Below, piece by piece: positions 20,182 to 30,033 of a stretch of DNA of 64,000 nt (position 1 is its first letter; each line of letters opens with the position of its first letter). Position numbers and translations under genes: made by a program. Below the pieces are notes generated by a model. The model saw only the letters and a list, made by a program, of their open reading frames with translations, was not told the DNA's origin and searched no databases. This DNA is from Pseudomonas laurentiana (GTDB lineage Bacteria; Pseudomonadota; Gammaproteobacteria; Pseudomonadales; Pseudomonadaceae): NCBI RefSeq assembly GCF_014648275.1, contig NZ_BMQU01000004.1, positions 1-64,000 of the forward strand, read 5' to 3'.

Positions 20182-20472
20182 ATGACGACCCTTTCCCACG
20201 CTTTGCAAGCCAGCGACATGCTGCTGATCGACGGCCTGCATGCTTTTGATTTCACCTTCGATGAGACCGGCCTGCGGGTTGAATGCATGGATGGCCGTGC
20301 TCTCAAGCGCTGGCAGTTCAGCATCGAGCAGGTCAATGCGGCCCGCGCGGAGGGCGGCGACTGGTTGATCGCGGCCGACGGCGTCGAGCACCGTCTGGTG
20401 TGCATGAGTGCCTTGCGCGCCTCGGAAGAGGACGACGATGAAACGTCTACTGATGTCTCTATTGATCAATAG
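20182..20472 (+). CDS. DUF5629 family small protein
   Basis: 96 residues starting MTTLSHALQASDMLLIDGLH. It resembles the small Pseudomonas family I recall as DUF5629: one compact acidic domain, no signal peptide. The ATG at 20182 is chosen because the in-frame sequence upstream is the REP array. Its last 35 bp overlap the lactonase-family gene in another frame, so the two are probably co-transcribed. Function unknown. Confidence 0.7.
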   Translation: MTTLSHALQASDMLLIDGLHAFDFTFDETGLRVECMDGRALKRWQFSIEQVNAARAEGGDWLIAADGVEHRLVCMSALRASEEDDDETSTDVSIDQ

Positions 20473-21577
20473 TGCCATTGCCATGACTGCCACAGCACAG
20501 GGGCACGAACTGCTGGTCGGCAGCTACACCGAGGGCCGTAGCGAAGGGATCTATCGCTACCGTTTTGACAGCCAGCGTGGGCACATCGCGCCAGTGCCGC
20601 TGCAGGTGGTGTCGAGCGTCAACCCATCGTGGCTGGTTGTGTCCGGTGACCGTCGCTTGCTGTTCGCGGTCAATGAGAACGGCGCCGGGCGCGGGCAGGT
20701 CAGCAGCTTTGCGATTAGCCCCGGCAGTGGTGTCTTAAGCCCGCTCAATCGCATCGACAGCCTGGGCGACGAACCGACCCACGCCAGCCTCAGCGACGAT
20801 GGCCATTACCTGTTCGTCGCGAACTATGCGGTTCAGCCGACACCGGGCGGTAGCCTGTCGGTGCTGCCTGTGGCGGCTGACGGGCGTTTGTTGCCGGTGG
20901 TGCAACAAGAGCGCCACCCGCCCAGCTACGTCAATCCTGAGCGTCAGGCCGGTTCTCATGTGCATGCCGCGGTACTGTCGCCGGATGGGCGCTATGTGTT
21001 CGCCTGCGACCTGGGTGCCGACAAGGTGTTTGTCTACCGCTACGACCGTACTGACCTCGAGCACCCCTTGAGCCCGGCCAGCCCGGCATCGGTCAGCCTG
21101 CCGCCGGGTAGTGGGCCTCGCCATCTGGTATTCGCAGCCAACGGCAGACAGGCGTACCTGACCCTGGAGATGAGCGCCGAAGTGGTGGTGTTCGACGCCC
21201 GGGATGGCAGCCTTGTCGAGCGTCAACGGCTACCCTTGAGCGATACGCAGGATCCGGCGAGCAAAGCGGCAGGTGCCTTGCACCTCTCGCCGGACGGGCG
21301 TTTCCTGTACGTGAGCAACCGCGGTACCGCCAACGAATTGCGGGTGTTCGCAATCGACCCGGTCAAGGGAACGCTGACGCCCCTGCAACGGCGTTCCGTG
21401 GAGGGTGATCATCCTCGCGAGTTCACGCTCGACCCGAGTGGTGACTATGTGCTGGTCGCCAACCAGAAGAGCAACGAGATCGTGGTTATCCAGCGTGATC
21501 GGCATACCGGCCTGCTGGGCAAGACCGTGCAGAAGCTTGCCCAGGATGCACCTTCGGACCTGAAGTTCGTCAATTGA
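20438..21577 (+). CDS. Lactonase-family seven-bladed beta-propeller protein, exported
   Basis: 379 residues with a signal peptide (MKRLLMSLLINSAIAMTATAQG). The mature protein matches the 6-phosphogluconolactonase/YbhE propeller family: LLVGSYTEG, NPSWLVVSGDRR, HVHAAVLSPDGRYVFACDLGADKV, GPRHLVFAANGR, LHLSPDGRFLYVSNRG and HPREFTLDPSGDYVLVANQ. The signal peptide argues against a role in the cytosolic pentose-phosphate pathway; a periplasmic lactonase is more likely. ATG 20438 follows AGAGG. Confidence 0.88.
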   Translation: MKRLLMSLLINSAIAMTATAQGHELLVGSYTEGRSEGIYRYRFDSQRGHIAPVPLQVVSSVNPSWLVVSGDRRLLFAVNENGAGRGQVSSFAISPGSGVLSPLNRIDSLGDEPTHASLSDDGHYLFVANYAVQPTPGGSLSVLPVAADGRLLPVVQQERHPPSYVNPERQAGSHVHAAVLSPDGRYVFACDLGADKVFVYRYDRTDLEHPLSPASPASVSLPPGSGPRHLVFAANGRQAYLTLEMSAEVVVFDARDGSLVERQRLPLSDTQDPASKAAGALHLSPDGRFLYVSNRGTANELRVFAIDPVKGTLTPLQRRSVEGDHPREFTLDPSGDYVLVANQKSNEIVVIQRDRHTGLLGKTVQKLAQDAPSDLKFVN

Positions 21578-21644
21578 TGAATTGAGCCGTGCGCTCCTTA
21601 TGGAAGCAGGTCTTGCCTGCAATACAGGCGCCGCGCACCTGCTG

Positions 21645-21690
21645 ATACGCCACCCCCCCATCGCGGGCAAGCCCGCTCCCACAAGGGCAG
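21645..21690. repeat. REP element
   Basis: ATCGCGGGCAAGCCCGCTCC, followed by CACAAG, at about 21660-21685, is a near-consensus Pseudomonas REP (GCGGGC-AA-GCCCGC palindrome). It lies between the converging lactonase-family gene and the GST gene. Confidence 0.85.
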
Positions 21691-21734
21691 CGCACGCCGA
21701 CAAATGGACAAGCCCCAGAAAATGGCGAGTGGCC

Positions 21735-22328
21735 TCAGCGGGCCATGATCGCCTTGAACAGCGCCGACTCCAGCCAGCCCTGCAGCCATGCTCGTAGCCG
21801 GGGGTAGGGGGCCTGGGCAAACCAGTCCGGTTCGACCCCGGCGAACTGCCGAATGAACGGCATCAGGGCTACATCCGCCAGGCTCGGATGTGAAGTGAGC
21901 AGGTAGTCGTGGTGCGCCAGCCGCATCTCCAGGTCATCCAGGATTTCACAGGCCAGCTGTCGGTAATCCTCTCGCGAATGCGCCGGGTAGCGCTCGGCAT
22001 ACTTGTAATGATTGAGCCTGACTTTGAACACGCTGTCGTTACGCGCTATCAGTGCGTTGGCCTGTTGCGCAGCCTGTGCGTCGGTCCTCAGCAGCCAGTC
22101 TTGCGGGTCATGCCGGGCCAAGGCCCAGCGCATGATGTCCAGGCTCTCCTCCAGTACGTGGCCCTCGACACTCAACACCGGCACGGTGCCTTTGGGTGAC
22201 AAGGCCAGCATCTCGGCTGGTTTTTCCTTGAGGCTGACCTCGCGGATTTCTACCGGGCATTGGCTGTAGCGCAAGGCCATGCGCGCACGCATGGCGTAGG
22301 GGCAGCGCCGAAACGAATAGAGGATCAT
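21735..22328 (-). CDS. Glutathione S-transferase family protein
   Basis: 197 residues. The N-terminal thioredoxin-like domain has RRCPYAMRARMAL (Cys9 as the possible catalytic residue), then SPKGTVPVL and the Ser-containing ESLDIMRWA motif that binds glutathione. An all-helical C-terminal domain follows. The single Cys-Pro arrangement is like omega/beta-class or glutaredoxin-2-like proteins. The start overlaps the sbcC stop by 4 bp, so it is the last gene of the sbcD-sbcC unit. Confidence 0.88.
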   Translation of the reverse strand: MILYSFRRCPYAMRARMALRYSQCPVEIREVSLKEKPAEMLALSPKGTVPVLSVEGHVLEESLDIMRWALARHDPQDWLLRTDAQAAQQANALIARNDSVFKVRLNHYKYAERYPAHSREDYRQLACEILDDLEMRLAHHDYLLTSHPSLADVALMPFIRQFAGVEPDWFAQAPYPRLRAWLQGWLESALFKAIMAR

Positions 22329-25300
22329 CCGCTGACCTCCAGGGTACTCAGGCCATTGCCTTGGCGCCGAACCTGGATCTGTACCGGAATTCGCTCGTGC
22401 ATTTCCTGCACGTGAGAGATCACCGCGACCTTGCGGCCTTGAGCCTGCAAACCGTCCAGTGCGTCCATGGCCAGTTGCAGCGATTCCGGGTCGAGGCTGC
22501 CGAAGCCTTCGTCGATGAACAGTGACTCGATCTTCAGCGTACTCGAGGCCATCGAGGCCAGCCCCAGGGCCAGTGCCAGCGAGACCAGGAAGGTTTCGCC
22601 CCCGGACAATGAGTGCACCGAGCGCAGCTCATCGCCCATCTCGGTGTCCTGCACCAGCAGGCCTAGCAGGCTGCCACCGCGTTTGAGCCGGTAGCGGCGG
22701 GCCAATTGACGTAGCTGTGCGTTGGCGTGGTGCACCAGCACGTCGAGGTTGTAGCCCTGGGCGATCTTGCGGAAGGTATCGCCAGTGGCAGAACCGATCA
22801 GGGCGTTCAGGCGCGCCCAGCGTTGCCACTCGGTATAGGCTTGGGCAATGTGTGCTGCCAGTGCTTGGTTGGCCTGTTGACGGCGTTGGTCGTCGGCTTG
22901 CTCGGCGCGCAGTTCGGCACACTGTTGCTCGCGGCTGTGCAGCTGTTGCTGCAGCGCGGCCATGGCCTGTTCCAACTGATCGGCGGGCAGTTCACCATTG
23001 GCCTGGGCCTGATGCTGCTGAAGGCGCTGTTCGCGCTCTTGCACCAGCACTTGAGTCTGCTCGATGGCCTTTTTGGCGTCTTGCAGGCGCTGACGTAACT
23101 GACCGAGTTGTTCGTCATCGAACGCCAGTAACTGTGCCAGGCCGGCATCGTCCAGCTCAGGATGGGCCTGTCGCCACTGGCCAATGACTGCCTCCAGTTG
23201 GCGGCATTCCTGCTCCAGGGCTTCTCGCTGTTGCTCTTTGGCCTTGAGCTCGGCTGTCAGCTCGATTGAACGGGCAAGGCTGTCCTGCAGTTGCTGCTGT
23301 GTGGTTGCGTGCGCGTTACGCGCCTGTTCAACGGCCTGCTCCAGTTGGTGTTGCCAGTGCTGGGCGTTTTCGTGCTCGCCAAGCAGGCCGTCGAGGGTGG
23401 CTTTTGCCTGTTGCTGTTGTGTTTGCCGGGCAACCACCTGCTGCTGCAGTTCCTCCAGCTTTTGTACCCGCGCCTGTTGTTGCAGGTTGGCCTTTTCCAG
23501 CTGCTGCTGGCGTTCGTTGAAGTCCTGCTGTTCGTCTTTTTGCCGGTCGACCAGTTCCAGGCGCTGAGCCAGTTGCTGGTCGAGTTGCAGGAAGGCGGCC
23601 GACGGTTCCTGACGCAGTGCTTGCACGATGTCGGCAGGCAGCAGGCCGGCGAAGCTTGCCAGCGCCTGTTCCAGGCGCTCCTCGTCGTCACTCAGCGCTT
23701 GTTGTTGCTGGCTCAGGTGCAGGGACGCTTGCTGGCTGGCCTCGATGGCCACCTGCAGTTGCTGTTGCAGGCGGGTGGCATCCTGCTGAAGGGTGAGCAG
23801 CGTGTGCTGGCGTTGTTCATCCCGATTGATGTCATCGTCCAGACGGCGTAGTTGAAGTGCTAGCCAGGCCGAGCAGGCGTTGCTGTCCTGATGGGCCAAC
23901 TGGGCATAGAGCGGGTGAGCATCAAGGCTGGGGGCCAACGCCTGCTGTTGAGTGACAAGGTGCTCATGCTGGTGCAGGTATTCCTTGATCTGGCTGTTAA
24001 CGCCGGCCAGTTTCGCCCGCAGTTCATCCAGTTTTTCTTTCAGCCCGTCGACGACACGTTGGGCGCTGGTTTCTTCATCCAGGTCATGTCGGCCCAGGCT
24101 TTGCAACAGCGCTTCGGGATGGTGGTACGGGTGTTCCTGACTGCCGCAGACGGGACAAGGCTGGTCGTCCTGCAATTGCGCTCGGAGTTCTTCGACGCTG
24201 GCACTGCGAGCCAGGCGCTGACGCTCAAGCAACTGCCGTGTGAGGTTCAGTGCCTGCTCGGCGGCAATCAGGTCTTGTTTGCCTTGCAGCCCCTCGCTGA
24301 TCAACTGTTCGCGTTGCTGTTGAGCGGCCTGCTGGCGTTCGCGCAAGGCGTGGATGTGTTTTTCCAGTTCCTGCTGGCTGGTCCAGAGCCGGGTCAGCTC
24401 TTCGACGGCGCGTTGTTGCTTGCGGTTGTCTTGCAGCAGCGTCCCCAGCAGGCTGATCTGCTCGGCCAGGGCCTCGGGTTCAGCGCCGGCTTCGTGGTAG
24501 ATCTGCGCCAGGTGGGTGCGCTGTTCTTCCAGTTGGCGGGCCGCATCCATGGCGCGTTGCTGCAGGGCCGGCAGTTCCTCGCGGCCTTTGTTGAGTCGAT
24601 TGCCAATGAGCATCAGTTGCTGCAGTTGGCCCCGGTAGGCGTTCCAGGCTTCGCCCAGGCCGGACAGGTGCGCACTGTGCGCAAGGTGTTCGTCCAGTTG
24701 GGTGAGGCGCTCACCGTTGCGCTGTTGTTCGATCAGGCCCTGCAGCTGCTGTTGGCCATCGCGGGAGGCTTGCTCGGCCTGCTGGTGCAGGGCGAGGCTG
24801 TCGGCCAGTTCCTGTTCCAGGCGCGCCAAGGTGTCTTGTTCGGCGAAGGCTTGGCGCAGCAGCGGCGCGTTTTGCGCCTGATGAGCCAGTGCCTGGGTCA
24901 GCACTTCGTGTGCGCGACGCAGGTCTTGTTCCAGCTGTTGCTGGGCCGTCTGCAACTCAACCTGTTGTTGGCGCTGTTGTTCAATGGCCATGGCCAGTGG
25001 CGAGCGCTGGTGGCTCAGCTCCAGTTGTCGGGCAAACTGATGGCGCTGTGGTGCCAACTGTTCCAGGCGCTCCAGGCTCAAGCGTTCTGCGGCCAGTTGC
25101 TCCCAATGTTGCTGGGCACTGTGGGCGTCTTCGGCTGCCGCACGTTGTTGCGCCTGCAACTGGTCTCGTTCCGTCAGCCAACTGCGCTGCTGCTCGAACT
25201 GGCGCAGTTGCGCCTGTTCGGTCTTGAATTGGCGTTGTGCCTGCTCAACGCGCTGATCGAGTTCGGCGCGTGCCTCAGGGCTGAGCGGCGTGACACCACT

Positions 25301-25969
25301 GGCCTGTTGTTGCAAGGCCTTGTGGATCTCTTCGGCTTCTTTGCTCTTGCTGTAGGCACGCCGCCCCAACTGGCTGTAGATCGCCGTGTTGGTGAGTTTT
25401 TCCAGCAGTTCGCTGCGGTCCTTGTCGTCAGCCTTGAGGAAAGCGCTGAACTCGCTTTGGGCCAGCATTACCGCACGGGTGAACTGCTCGAAGTTGAGCC
25501 CCAGCTTGGCCTCGATCAGCTGCTTGTACTCGCTTTTGCTCTGGCTGCTCAGTAACTGGTTACCGTCCAGGTCGTGCAGGCTCTGGCGGCTGCCTTGCAG
25601 TTTGCCGCTGGCTTTGTCGCGGGCGCGGTTGGTCTCCCAGCGTGCCCGATAGTGGTGGCCGTCGATACCGACGAAATCAACCTCGGCAAAGCCGCTGCCG
25701 GTGCCCCGGCGTAGCAGGGTGCGTGGGTCGCTGGTGAGGATCTCGCTGTCGACTTCCGGCAGTTTGGTTTCCCGGCCAATGCTGTTCAGGCGCGGAACCG
25801 CGCCGAACAGGGCCAGGCACAGCGCGTCGAGCAGGGTACTCTTGCCCGCGCCGGTGGGCCCCGTGATGGCGAACAGGCCGGCACTGGCCAGGGGCTCGGC
25901 GGTGAAGTCGACTTCGAAAGGACCCGCCAGGGATGCAAGGTTCTTCAGGCGAATGGCGAGAATTTTCAT
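22325..25969 (-). CDS. sbcC: SbcC, ATPase/coiled-coil subunit of the SbcCD nuclease
   Basis: 1214 residues, Rad50-like SMC-type protein. Walker A GPTGAGKST is at 37-45. Long Gln/Glu-rich coiled coils follow on both sides of the zinc hook CPVCG near residue 605. The ABC signature LSGGE is near 1119, followed by Walker B LFIDEGFGSLD. With SbcD it cleaves DNA hairpins and protein-blocked ends. Its start overlaps the sbcD stop by 4 bp. The very high Gln content of the coiled coils is typical for Pseudomonas SbcC. Confidence 0.97.
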   Translation of the reverse strand: MKILAIRLKNLASLAGPFEVDFTAEPLASAGLFAITGPTGAGKSTLLDALCLALFGAVPRLNSIGRETKLPEVDSEILTSDPRTLLRRGTGSGFAEVDFVGIDGHHYRARWETNRARDKASGKLQGSRQSLHDLDGNQLLSSQSKSEYKQLIEAKLGLNFEQFTRAVMLAQSEFSAFLKADDKDRSELLEKLTNTAIYSQLGRRAYSKSKEAEEIHKALQQQASGVTPLSPEARAELDQRVEQAQRQFKTEQAQLRQFEQQRSWLTERDQLQAQQRAAAEDAHSAQQHWEQLAAERLSLERLEQLAPQRHQFARQLELSHQRSPLAMAIEQQRQQQVELQTAQQQLEQDLRRAHEVLTQALAHQAQNAPLLRQAFAEQDTLARLEQELADSLALHQQAEQASRDGQQQLQGLIEQQRNGERLTQLDEHLAHSAHLSGLGEAWNAYRGQLQQLMLIGNRLNKGREELPALQQRAMDAARQLEEQRTHLAQIYHEAGAEPEALAEQISLLGTLLQDNRKQQRAVEELTRLWTSQQELEKHIHALRERQQAAQQQREQLISEGLQGKQDLIAAEQALNLTRQLLERQRLARSASVEELRAQLQDDQPCPVCGSQEHPYHHPEALLQSLGRHDLDEETSAQRVVDGLKEKLDELRAKLAGVNSQIKEYLHQHEHLVTQQQALAPSLDAHPLYAQLAHQDSNACSAWLALQLRRLDDDINRDEQRQHTLLTLQQDATRLQQQLQVAIEASQQASLHLSQQQQALSDDEERLEQALASFAGLLPADIVQALRQEPSAAFLQLDQQLAQRLELVDRQKDEQQDFNERQQQLEKANLQQQARVQKLEELQQQVVARQTQQQQAKATLDGLLGEHENAQHWQHQLEQAVEQARNAHATTQQQLQDSLARSIELTAELKAKEQQREALEQECRQLEAVIGQWRQAHPELDDAGLAQLLAFDDEQLGQLRQRLQDAKKAIEQTQVLVQEREQRLQQHQAQANGELPADQLEQAMAALQQQLHSREQQCAELRAEQADDQRRQQANQALAAHIAQAYTEWQRWARLNALIGSATGDTFRKIAQGYNLDVLVHHANAQLRQLARRYRLKRGGSLLGLLVQDTEMGDELRSVHSLSGGETFLVSLALALGLASMASSTLKIESLFIDEGFGSLDPESLQLAMDALDGLQAQGRKVAVISHVQEMHERIPVQIQVRRQGNGLSTLEVSG

Positions 25970-27201
25970 GGGTGCTCCTCCTGTTGCACGTCCTGCAGCA
26001 GTTGGGCGAAGTCGGCCAGCGTCTGCGCGTCCACGGCACTGCCATAGGCCTGCTCCCAGGCGCGACTGAACAGGTCCTGAGGGCTGACCTGACCGAGCTC
26101 AATCAAGGCGCTGCTGTCGTCATCGTCCTGTTGAACACCCGCATACTCGACGGCGATCCGCACCAGGCGTACGGCCTTGCCATGTAGCGCGAGTTCGATT
26201 TGCTGGCGCAGGTCGGGTTGCGGCTCGTCCAGGCGTACGCGCACCTCAAGCCAGGGCTGGCGTTGCAGGTCGGCGAGCAGGTCGACTTCCGGCAGTGCTG
26301 CCAGGTGTTCCAGTACTTCGCGTAGCGGGGCCGGGCCCAGGCGTTGCAGGTGCACGGCCCGCGGCACCTGCCGTGGCTCGACGCTGCGCAGTACGGCGCC
26401 GTCCAGCTCCACTTCGAGTATCTGGTGTTGATAGCCGATTTCCGAGAATGACAAGGGCAGCGGTGAACCGCTGTAGCGAATGCGTTCCTCACCGTTGACC
26501 CGCTGCGGTTTGTGCAGGTGACCCAGGGCGACATACGCGACCGAATCGCTGAACAGTTTGGCCGACAGTGCTTCGGCGTTGCCGATGATCAGGCTGCGCT
26601 CGGAGTCTTCTGAAATCGACCCGCCAGCCATATGCGCATGGCTGATGGCGACCAGGGCCTGCCCCGGCTTGCGTCGGCTTTCGGCGGCGGCGATCAGGCG
26701 CTCATGTACCTGGGCAATGCCGAGCAGGTAGTCGTCACCCAACTGCGCGCCAGTGACTTCGGCAGGGCGCAGGAAGGGCAGGGCCAGGCACCAGGCGCGG
26801 GTCTTGCCTTTGGCATCGGTCAGTGGAATCAGCAAGCGATCACTGTCGAGCTGGCCGTCATCCAGCCACTGCACACGGCCCAGGGCATGGGTGCGCAGAC
26901 GGCGCATCAGCGGAGCCGGCAGTTCGATACGGGCACCGGAGTCATGGTTGCCGGCGATGATCACGATATCCAGCGTTGGTTGCTGTTCGTGAGCGCGGAC
27001 GATGAAGTCGTACAGCCGTTCCTGGGCTTTGACCGGCGGGTTGACCGTATCGAAAATGTCGCCAGCGATCAGCAGGGCATCGGGTTGACGCAGGGCCAGT
27101 TGGCCGAGCAGCCAGTCGAGAAAGCAGGCATGTTCGAAGTCACGTTCCTGGCTGTGGAGGGTTTGCCCCAGGTGCCAGTCGGAGGTGTGAAACAGACGCA
27201 T
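25966..27201 (-). CDS. sbcD: SbcD, nuclease subunit of SbcCD
   Basis: 411 residues, Mre11-like metallophosphoesterase. The metal motifs are in order: TSDWHLGQ, IAGDIFDT, IIAGNHDSG, ISHAHMAGG and VALGHLHKPQ. The C-terminal part would bind SbcC. It is the first gene of the sbcD-sbcC-GST unit and starts with ATG 27201. A 141-bp spacer separates it from the histidine kinase gene upstream on the same strand. Confidence 0.97.
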   Translation of the reverse strand: MRLFHTSDWHLGQTLHSQERDFEHACFLDWLLGQLALRQPDALLIAGDIFDTVNPPVKAQERLYDFIVRAHEQQPTLDIVIIAGNHDSGARIELPAPLMRRLRTHALGRVQWLDDGQLDSDRLLIPLTDAKGKTRAWCLALPFLRPAEVTGAQLGDDYLLGIAQVHERLIAAAESRRKPGQALVAISHAHMAGGSISEDSERSLIIGNAEALSAKLFSDSVAYVALGHLHKPQRVNGEERIRYSGSPLPLSFSEIGYQHQILEVELDGAVLRSVEPRQVPRAVHLQRLGPAPLREVLEHLAALPEVDLLADLQRQPWLEVRVRLDEPQPDLRQQIELALHGKAVRLVRIAVEYAGVQQDDDDSSALIELGQVSPQDLFSRAWEQAYGSAVDAQTLADFAQLLQDVQQEEHP

Positions 27202-27342
27202 TGAAAGTCCTGTGCAGAGGAAACCGGGTCGCTCTGGGCAGCGTTGGCCAGCAGGGGCGGTCGTCTATGGTAGCGCGACTACGCCCAGGGGTTGCCAGTT
27301 TCCGGGATCGACAGGGCCGAGACAACCGTGAGTCGGTGAACT

Positions 27343-28716
27343 TCAGGCGTGTGCCTGAGGGAAGTGGACGCTTGCGCGCAGGCCACCCTGCGGCAGGTTG
27401 TCGAGGCTGACATTTGCGCCGAGGCGCTTGGCGATGGTTTGCACAATGGCCAGGCCGAGGCCGGCGCCTTGGTCGTTGCCACGGCTGAAGAAGCGCTCGA
27501 ACAGGCGATCACGGTGTTCAGGGTCGATGCCAGGGCCTTGGTCTTCGACGCTCAGCAGCACTTCGCTGGCAGTCTCCTCCAGGCGCACGGTGATCAGCCC
27601 GCCTTTGGGTGAGAAATTCGCGGCATTGGTGACCAGATTGTTCAAGGCAATATCGAGGGTTGCGCTTTCGCCCAGTATCCGCAGGGGCGTTTCAGGCGCC
27701 TCCAGGCTCACCTCCAGCCCCCTGTCGAGCAGCCAGGGCGTCAGTTGCGCCAGTGAGTCACGGACACTGGCCGTCAGGTCGATGGGTTGTAGCGGTGCAC
27801 TGCCAAGCCGTGGCTCCAGGCGTGCCATGGTCAGCAGTTGATTGACCAGCCGTGAAGCTCGGTCCACACCGGCAATCAGGTTGTGCAGGGACTGTTGGCG
27901 TTCAGTATCGTCACGGGCCTCCTGCAGGTTCTGCGCGTGTACCCTGAGCACTGCCAGCGGGGTGCGCAACTCGTGGGCCGCATCGGCGATGAAACGTCGC
28001 TCCCGACCAAGGACTTCCTGGATCTGCCCCAGCAGTCGATTGAGTGCGGCCTGCATGGGCTCCAGCTCGCTGGGCAGTGGCGACAGCTGAATGGGTTCCA
28101 GTGAACCCGGGTGACGGGCGCGTAGTGTCGTGGCCATATTGGCCAGTGGTTTGAGCCCCCAGCCAATTGCGAACCAGATCATCATAGCTAACAACAGGCT
28201 GCCGATCAGGTTGGGCCCCAGGGTGTGGCGAACGATGCGGTTGACCAGGTCGTTGCGCACATCGTCGCGCTCACCAACCCAGATACGCAGTGAATGTTCG
28301 GTGTCGACCAATACGAAGGTACGCCATTGCTGGTTCTTCAGATCGACCACGTTGTTGAAACCGGCATCGCTCGGTGGTGCGGTGAAACTTGGCGCACTGG
28401 CCGTATGTACCAGCAACTGGCCGTCGAGGGTCCAGACCTGAAAGGCCATTTTGCTTTCATAGGGGTGCCCATCGACTTTCGGGGTTGCCTGTCCCAGGGC
28501 CTCGTTGAACGCACGGTACAGTTCGGTGTGGTCGCTGCTGTGCATCGGCATACGCATGATGCCCTGTAGCAAGCGGGCATTTTGTGCCAGTTGGGCGTCG
28601 TAGACTTCGGCAATTTCGTGGTTGCTGTCGTGCAGGTTGAGCACGGACAGGGTCATCAGGCCGCCGATCAACAGGCCGATGATCAGGGTCAGGGTGCGCT
28701 GCCGAATTGATTTCAT
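27343..28716 (-). CDS. Sensor histidine kinase, QseC/CprS-like
   Basis: 457 residues: membrane helices at about 8-27 and 168-187 enclose a ~140-residue periplasmic sensor domain. A HAMP-like linker follows, then HisKA with ADAAHELRTPL (His248) and an HATPase_c domain (NLVTNAANFS, DQGPGID, GAGLGLAIV). The architecture is that of QseC, PmrB and CprS. By gene order (between the moxR cluster and the MMPL/YCF48 pair) I think it corresponds to P. aeruginosa CprS, a sensor of cationic peptides, but this rests on remembered synteny. It overlaps the response regulator by 4 bp. Confidence 0.9.
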   Translation of the reverse strand: MKSIRQRTLTLIIGLLIGGLMTLSVLNLHDSNHEIAEVYDAQLAQNARLLQGIMRMPMHSSDHTELYRAFNEALGQATPKVDGHPYESKMAFQVWTLDGQLLVHTASAPSFTAPPSDAGFNNVVDLKNQQWRTFVLVDTEHSLRIWVGERDDVRNDLVNRIVRHTLGPNLIGSLLLAMMIWFAIGWGLKPLANMATTLRARHPGSLEPIQLSPLPSELEPMQAALNRLLGQIQEVLGRERRFIADAAHELRTPLAVLRVHAQNLQEARDDTERQQSLHNLIAGVDRASRLVNQLLTMARLEPRLGSAPLQPIDLTASVRDSLAQLTPWLLDRGLEVSLEAPETPLRILGESATLDIALNNLVTNAANFSPKGGLITVRLEETASEVLLSVEDQGPGIDPEHRDRLFERFFSRGNDQGAGLGLAIVQTIAKRLGANVSLDNLPQGGLRASVHFPQAHA

Positions 28717-29375
28717 TGTGCTTCTTGCACCAGGTAGCCAACGCCTCGAATGGTCCGGATCAAGTCGCTGGAGAGCTTCTTGCGCAGGTGATGAATATGA
28801 ACCTCGAGCGTGTTGCTTTCTGCTTCATCATTCCAACCGTAGAGCAACTGTGTCAGCCGTTCGCGGGTCATGACCCGTCCGGGAGGCGACAGCAGCTCAT
28901 ACAGCAGTTGGTACTCTTTGGGGGTCAATGAAACCGGCTGTCCCTGATAGGTGACCTGGTGGCTGACAGGGTCCAGGCTGATGCCGGCATGTTCGATGCG
29001 CAGTTGTGCCCGCCCGGCACTGCGCCGCATCAAGGCGCGCAGGCGCGCCTTGAGTTCGGCCAGGTCGAAAGGTTTGACCAGGTAGTCGTCTGCACCGGCA
29101 TCAAGGCCGGCAATGCGGTCTTCGGTGGCATCGCGTGCGGTCAGGATCAGCACTGGCAGGTTCGAGCCGCTGCTGCGCAGGCGGCGCAATACTTCCAGCC
29201 CGTCCATGCGCGGCAGGCCAAGATCGAGGATGGCCAGGTCGAAGGTTTCGCTCAGTAGCGAGTGCAACGCGCTGCTACCGTCCTTGATCCAGTCGGTGGT
29301 ATAGCCATCGCGGCTCAGTGCCTGGTAGATGCCTTCACCCAGCGAAACATCGTCCTCGATCAGCAGCAGTCGCAT
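28713..29375 (-). CDS. OmpR-family response regulator, QseB/CprR/PmrA-like
   Basis: 220 residues. The receiver has acidic-pocket residues IEDD, phosphoacceptor Asp51 (AILDLGLPRMDG) and Lys in YLVKPFD. The C-terminal winged helix is typical (RVMTRERLTQLLYGW, LEVHIHHLRKKL, IRTIRGVGYLV). Members of this branch bind two direct repeats of (C/T)TTAAG spaced by about 5 bp. Such a pair lies at 33719-33735 in the promoter of the same transcription unit, so the protein probably controls its own operon. The gap to the TPR gene upstream is 13 bp. Confidence 0.92.
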   Translation of the reverse strand: MRLLLIEDDVSLGEGIYQALSRDGYTTDWIKDGSSALHSLLSETFDLAILDLGLPRMDGLEVLRRLRSSGSNLPVLILTARDATEDRIAGLDAGADDYLVKPFDLAELKARLRALMRRSAGRAQLRIEHAGISLDPVSHQVTYQGQPVSLTPKEYQLLYELLSPPGRVMTRERLTQLLYGWNDEAESNTLEVHIHHLRKKLSSDLIRTIRGVGYLVQEAQ

Positions 29376-29388
29376 GCCGGCTCCTTGG

Positions 29389-30033
29389 TCAGTTGAGTTT
29401 TTTGTCTACGTCAACCAGCAGCGCCTGGATGTCCTTGTGTCGCCCTTTATCGGCGCTTTCCCGGTCCGGACGAGCAGGGGCCTGTTGTGCCTTGAGCAAG
29501 GCCGCCTTGGCTTCTGCGTAGTGCTTCTGGCGATAGAGATGGTCGCCCCAGAAGTACAGGTTGTCTATACCGTTGGGGTTAATCTTCAGGGCTTGCTTGA
29601 GCAGTGTGTCGGCCTTGTCGCTGTCGCCGAAGCCTACGGGCCAGCCGGGCACTCGATCATACAGGGCAGCGAGGCTGGCGTAGGCAGAACCCTGGAGTGC
29701 CGTCGGGTCGATCGACAAGGCTTTTTCCAGGTCACTGCGGGCCTCTTTGACCTTGCCCAAGGCACCAAGCCCGCCTTGGGCGCCTGCCCAACTGCTGGTG
29801 ACGATACCGGACCAGATCCAGGCTTCAGCGGTGGCAGGGCGTTCTTTGGAGAAGGCATTGGCCTTGGCGGCCAACTGCTCGAAAGCATCGGCCCGTTTAC
29901 CCTCCGGGGTTTCGTACTGGATCTTGGCCCATTGTTGCTGAATGTCGCTCAGGCGTTGTTGGTCGTTGGCGTCCATCGCCCACAGCGACGTACTCGAGGC
30001 CGTAGCCAACAGGGCGATCAGCAGTTTCTTCAT
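29389..30033 (-). CDS. Exported TPR-repeat protein
   Basis: 214 residues. Signal peptide MKKLLIALLATASSTSLWAM with a plausible cleavage site after LWA. The remainder is helical with TPR-like units: ARSDLEKALSIDPTALQGSAYASLAAL, then ADTLLKQALKINPNGIDNLYFWGDHLY and EAKAALLKAQ. TPR proteins are assembly scaffolds, so this one may hold the products or enzymes of the operon at the periplasmic face. It overlaps the SDR gene by 4 bp and lies 13 bp before the response regulator. I do not know a characterised homologue. Confidence 0.8.
   Translation of the reverse strand: MKKLLIALLATASSTSLWAMDANDQQRLSDIQQQWAKIQYETPEGKRADAFEQLAAKANAFSKERPATAEAWIWSGIVTSSWAGAQGGLGALGKVKEARSDLEKALSIDPTALQGSAYASLAALYDRVPGWPVGFGDSDKADTLLKQALKINPNGIDNLYFWGDHLYRQKHYAEAKAALLKAQQAPARPDRESADKGRHKDIQALLVDVDKKLN

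Noticed and set aside
22325..27201. SbcCD next to an unknown regulator as a possible defence island
   Set aside because: SbcCD is a housekeeping repair nuclease and no defence-type genes, integrase or composition shift is seen nearby.
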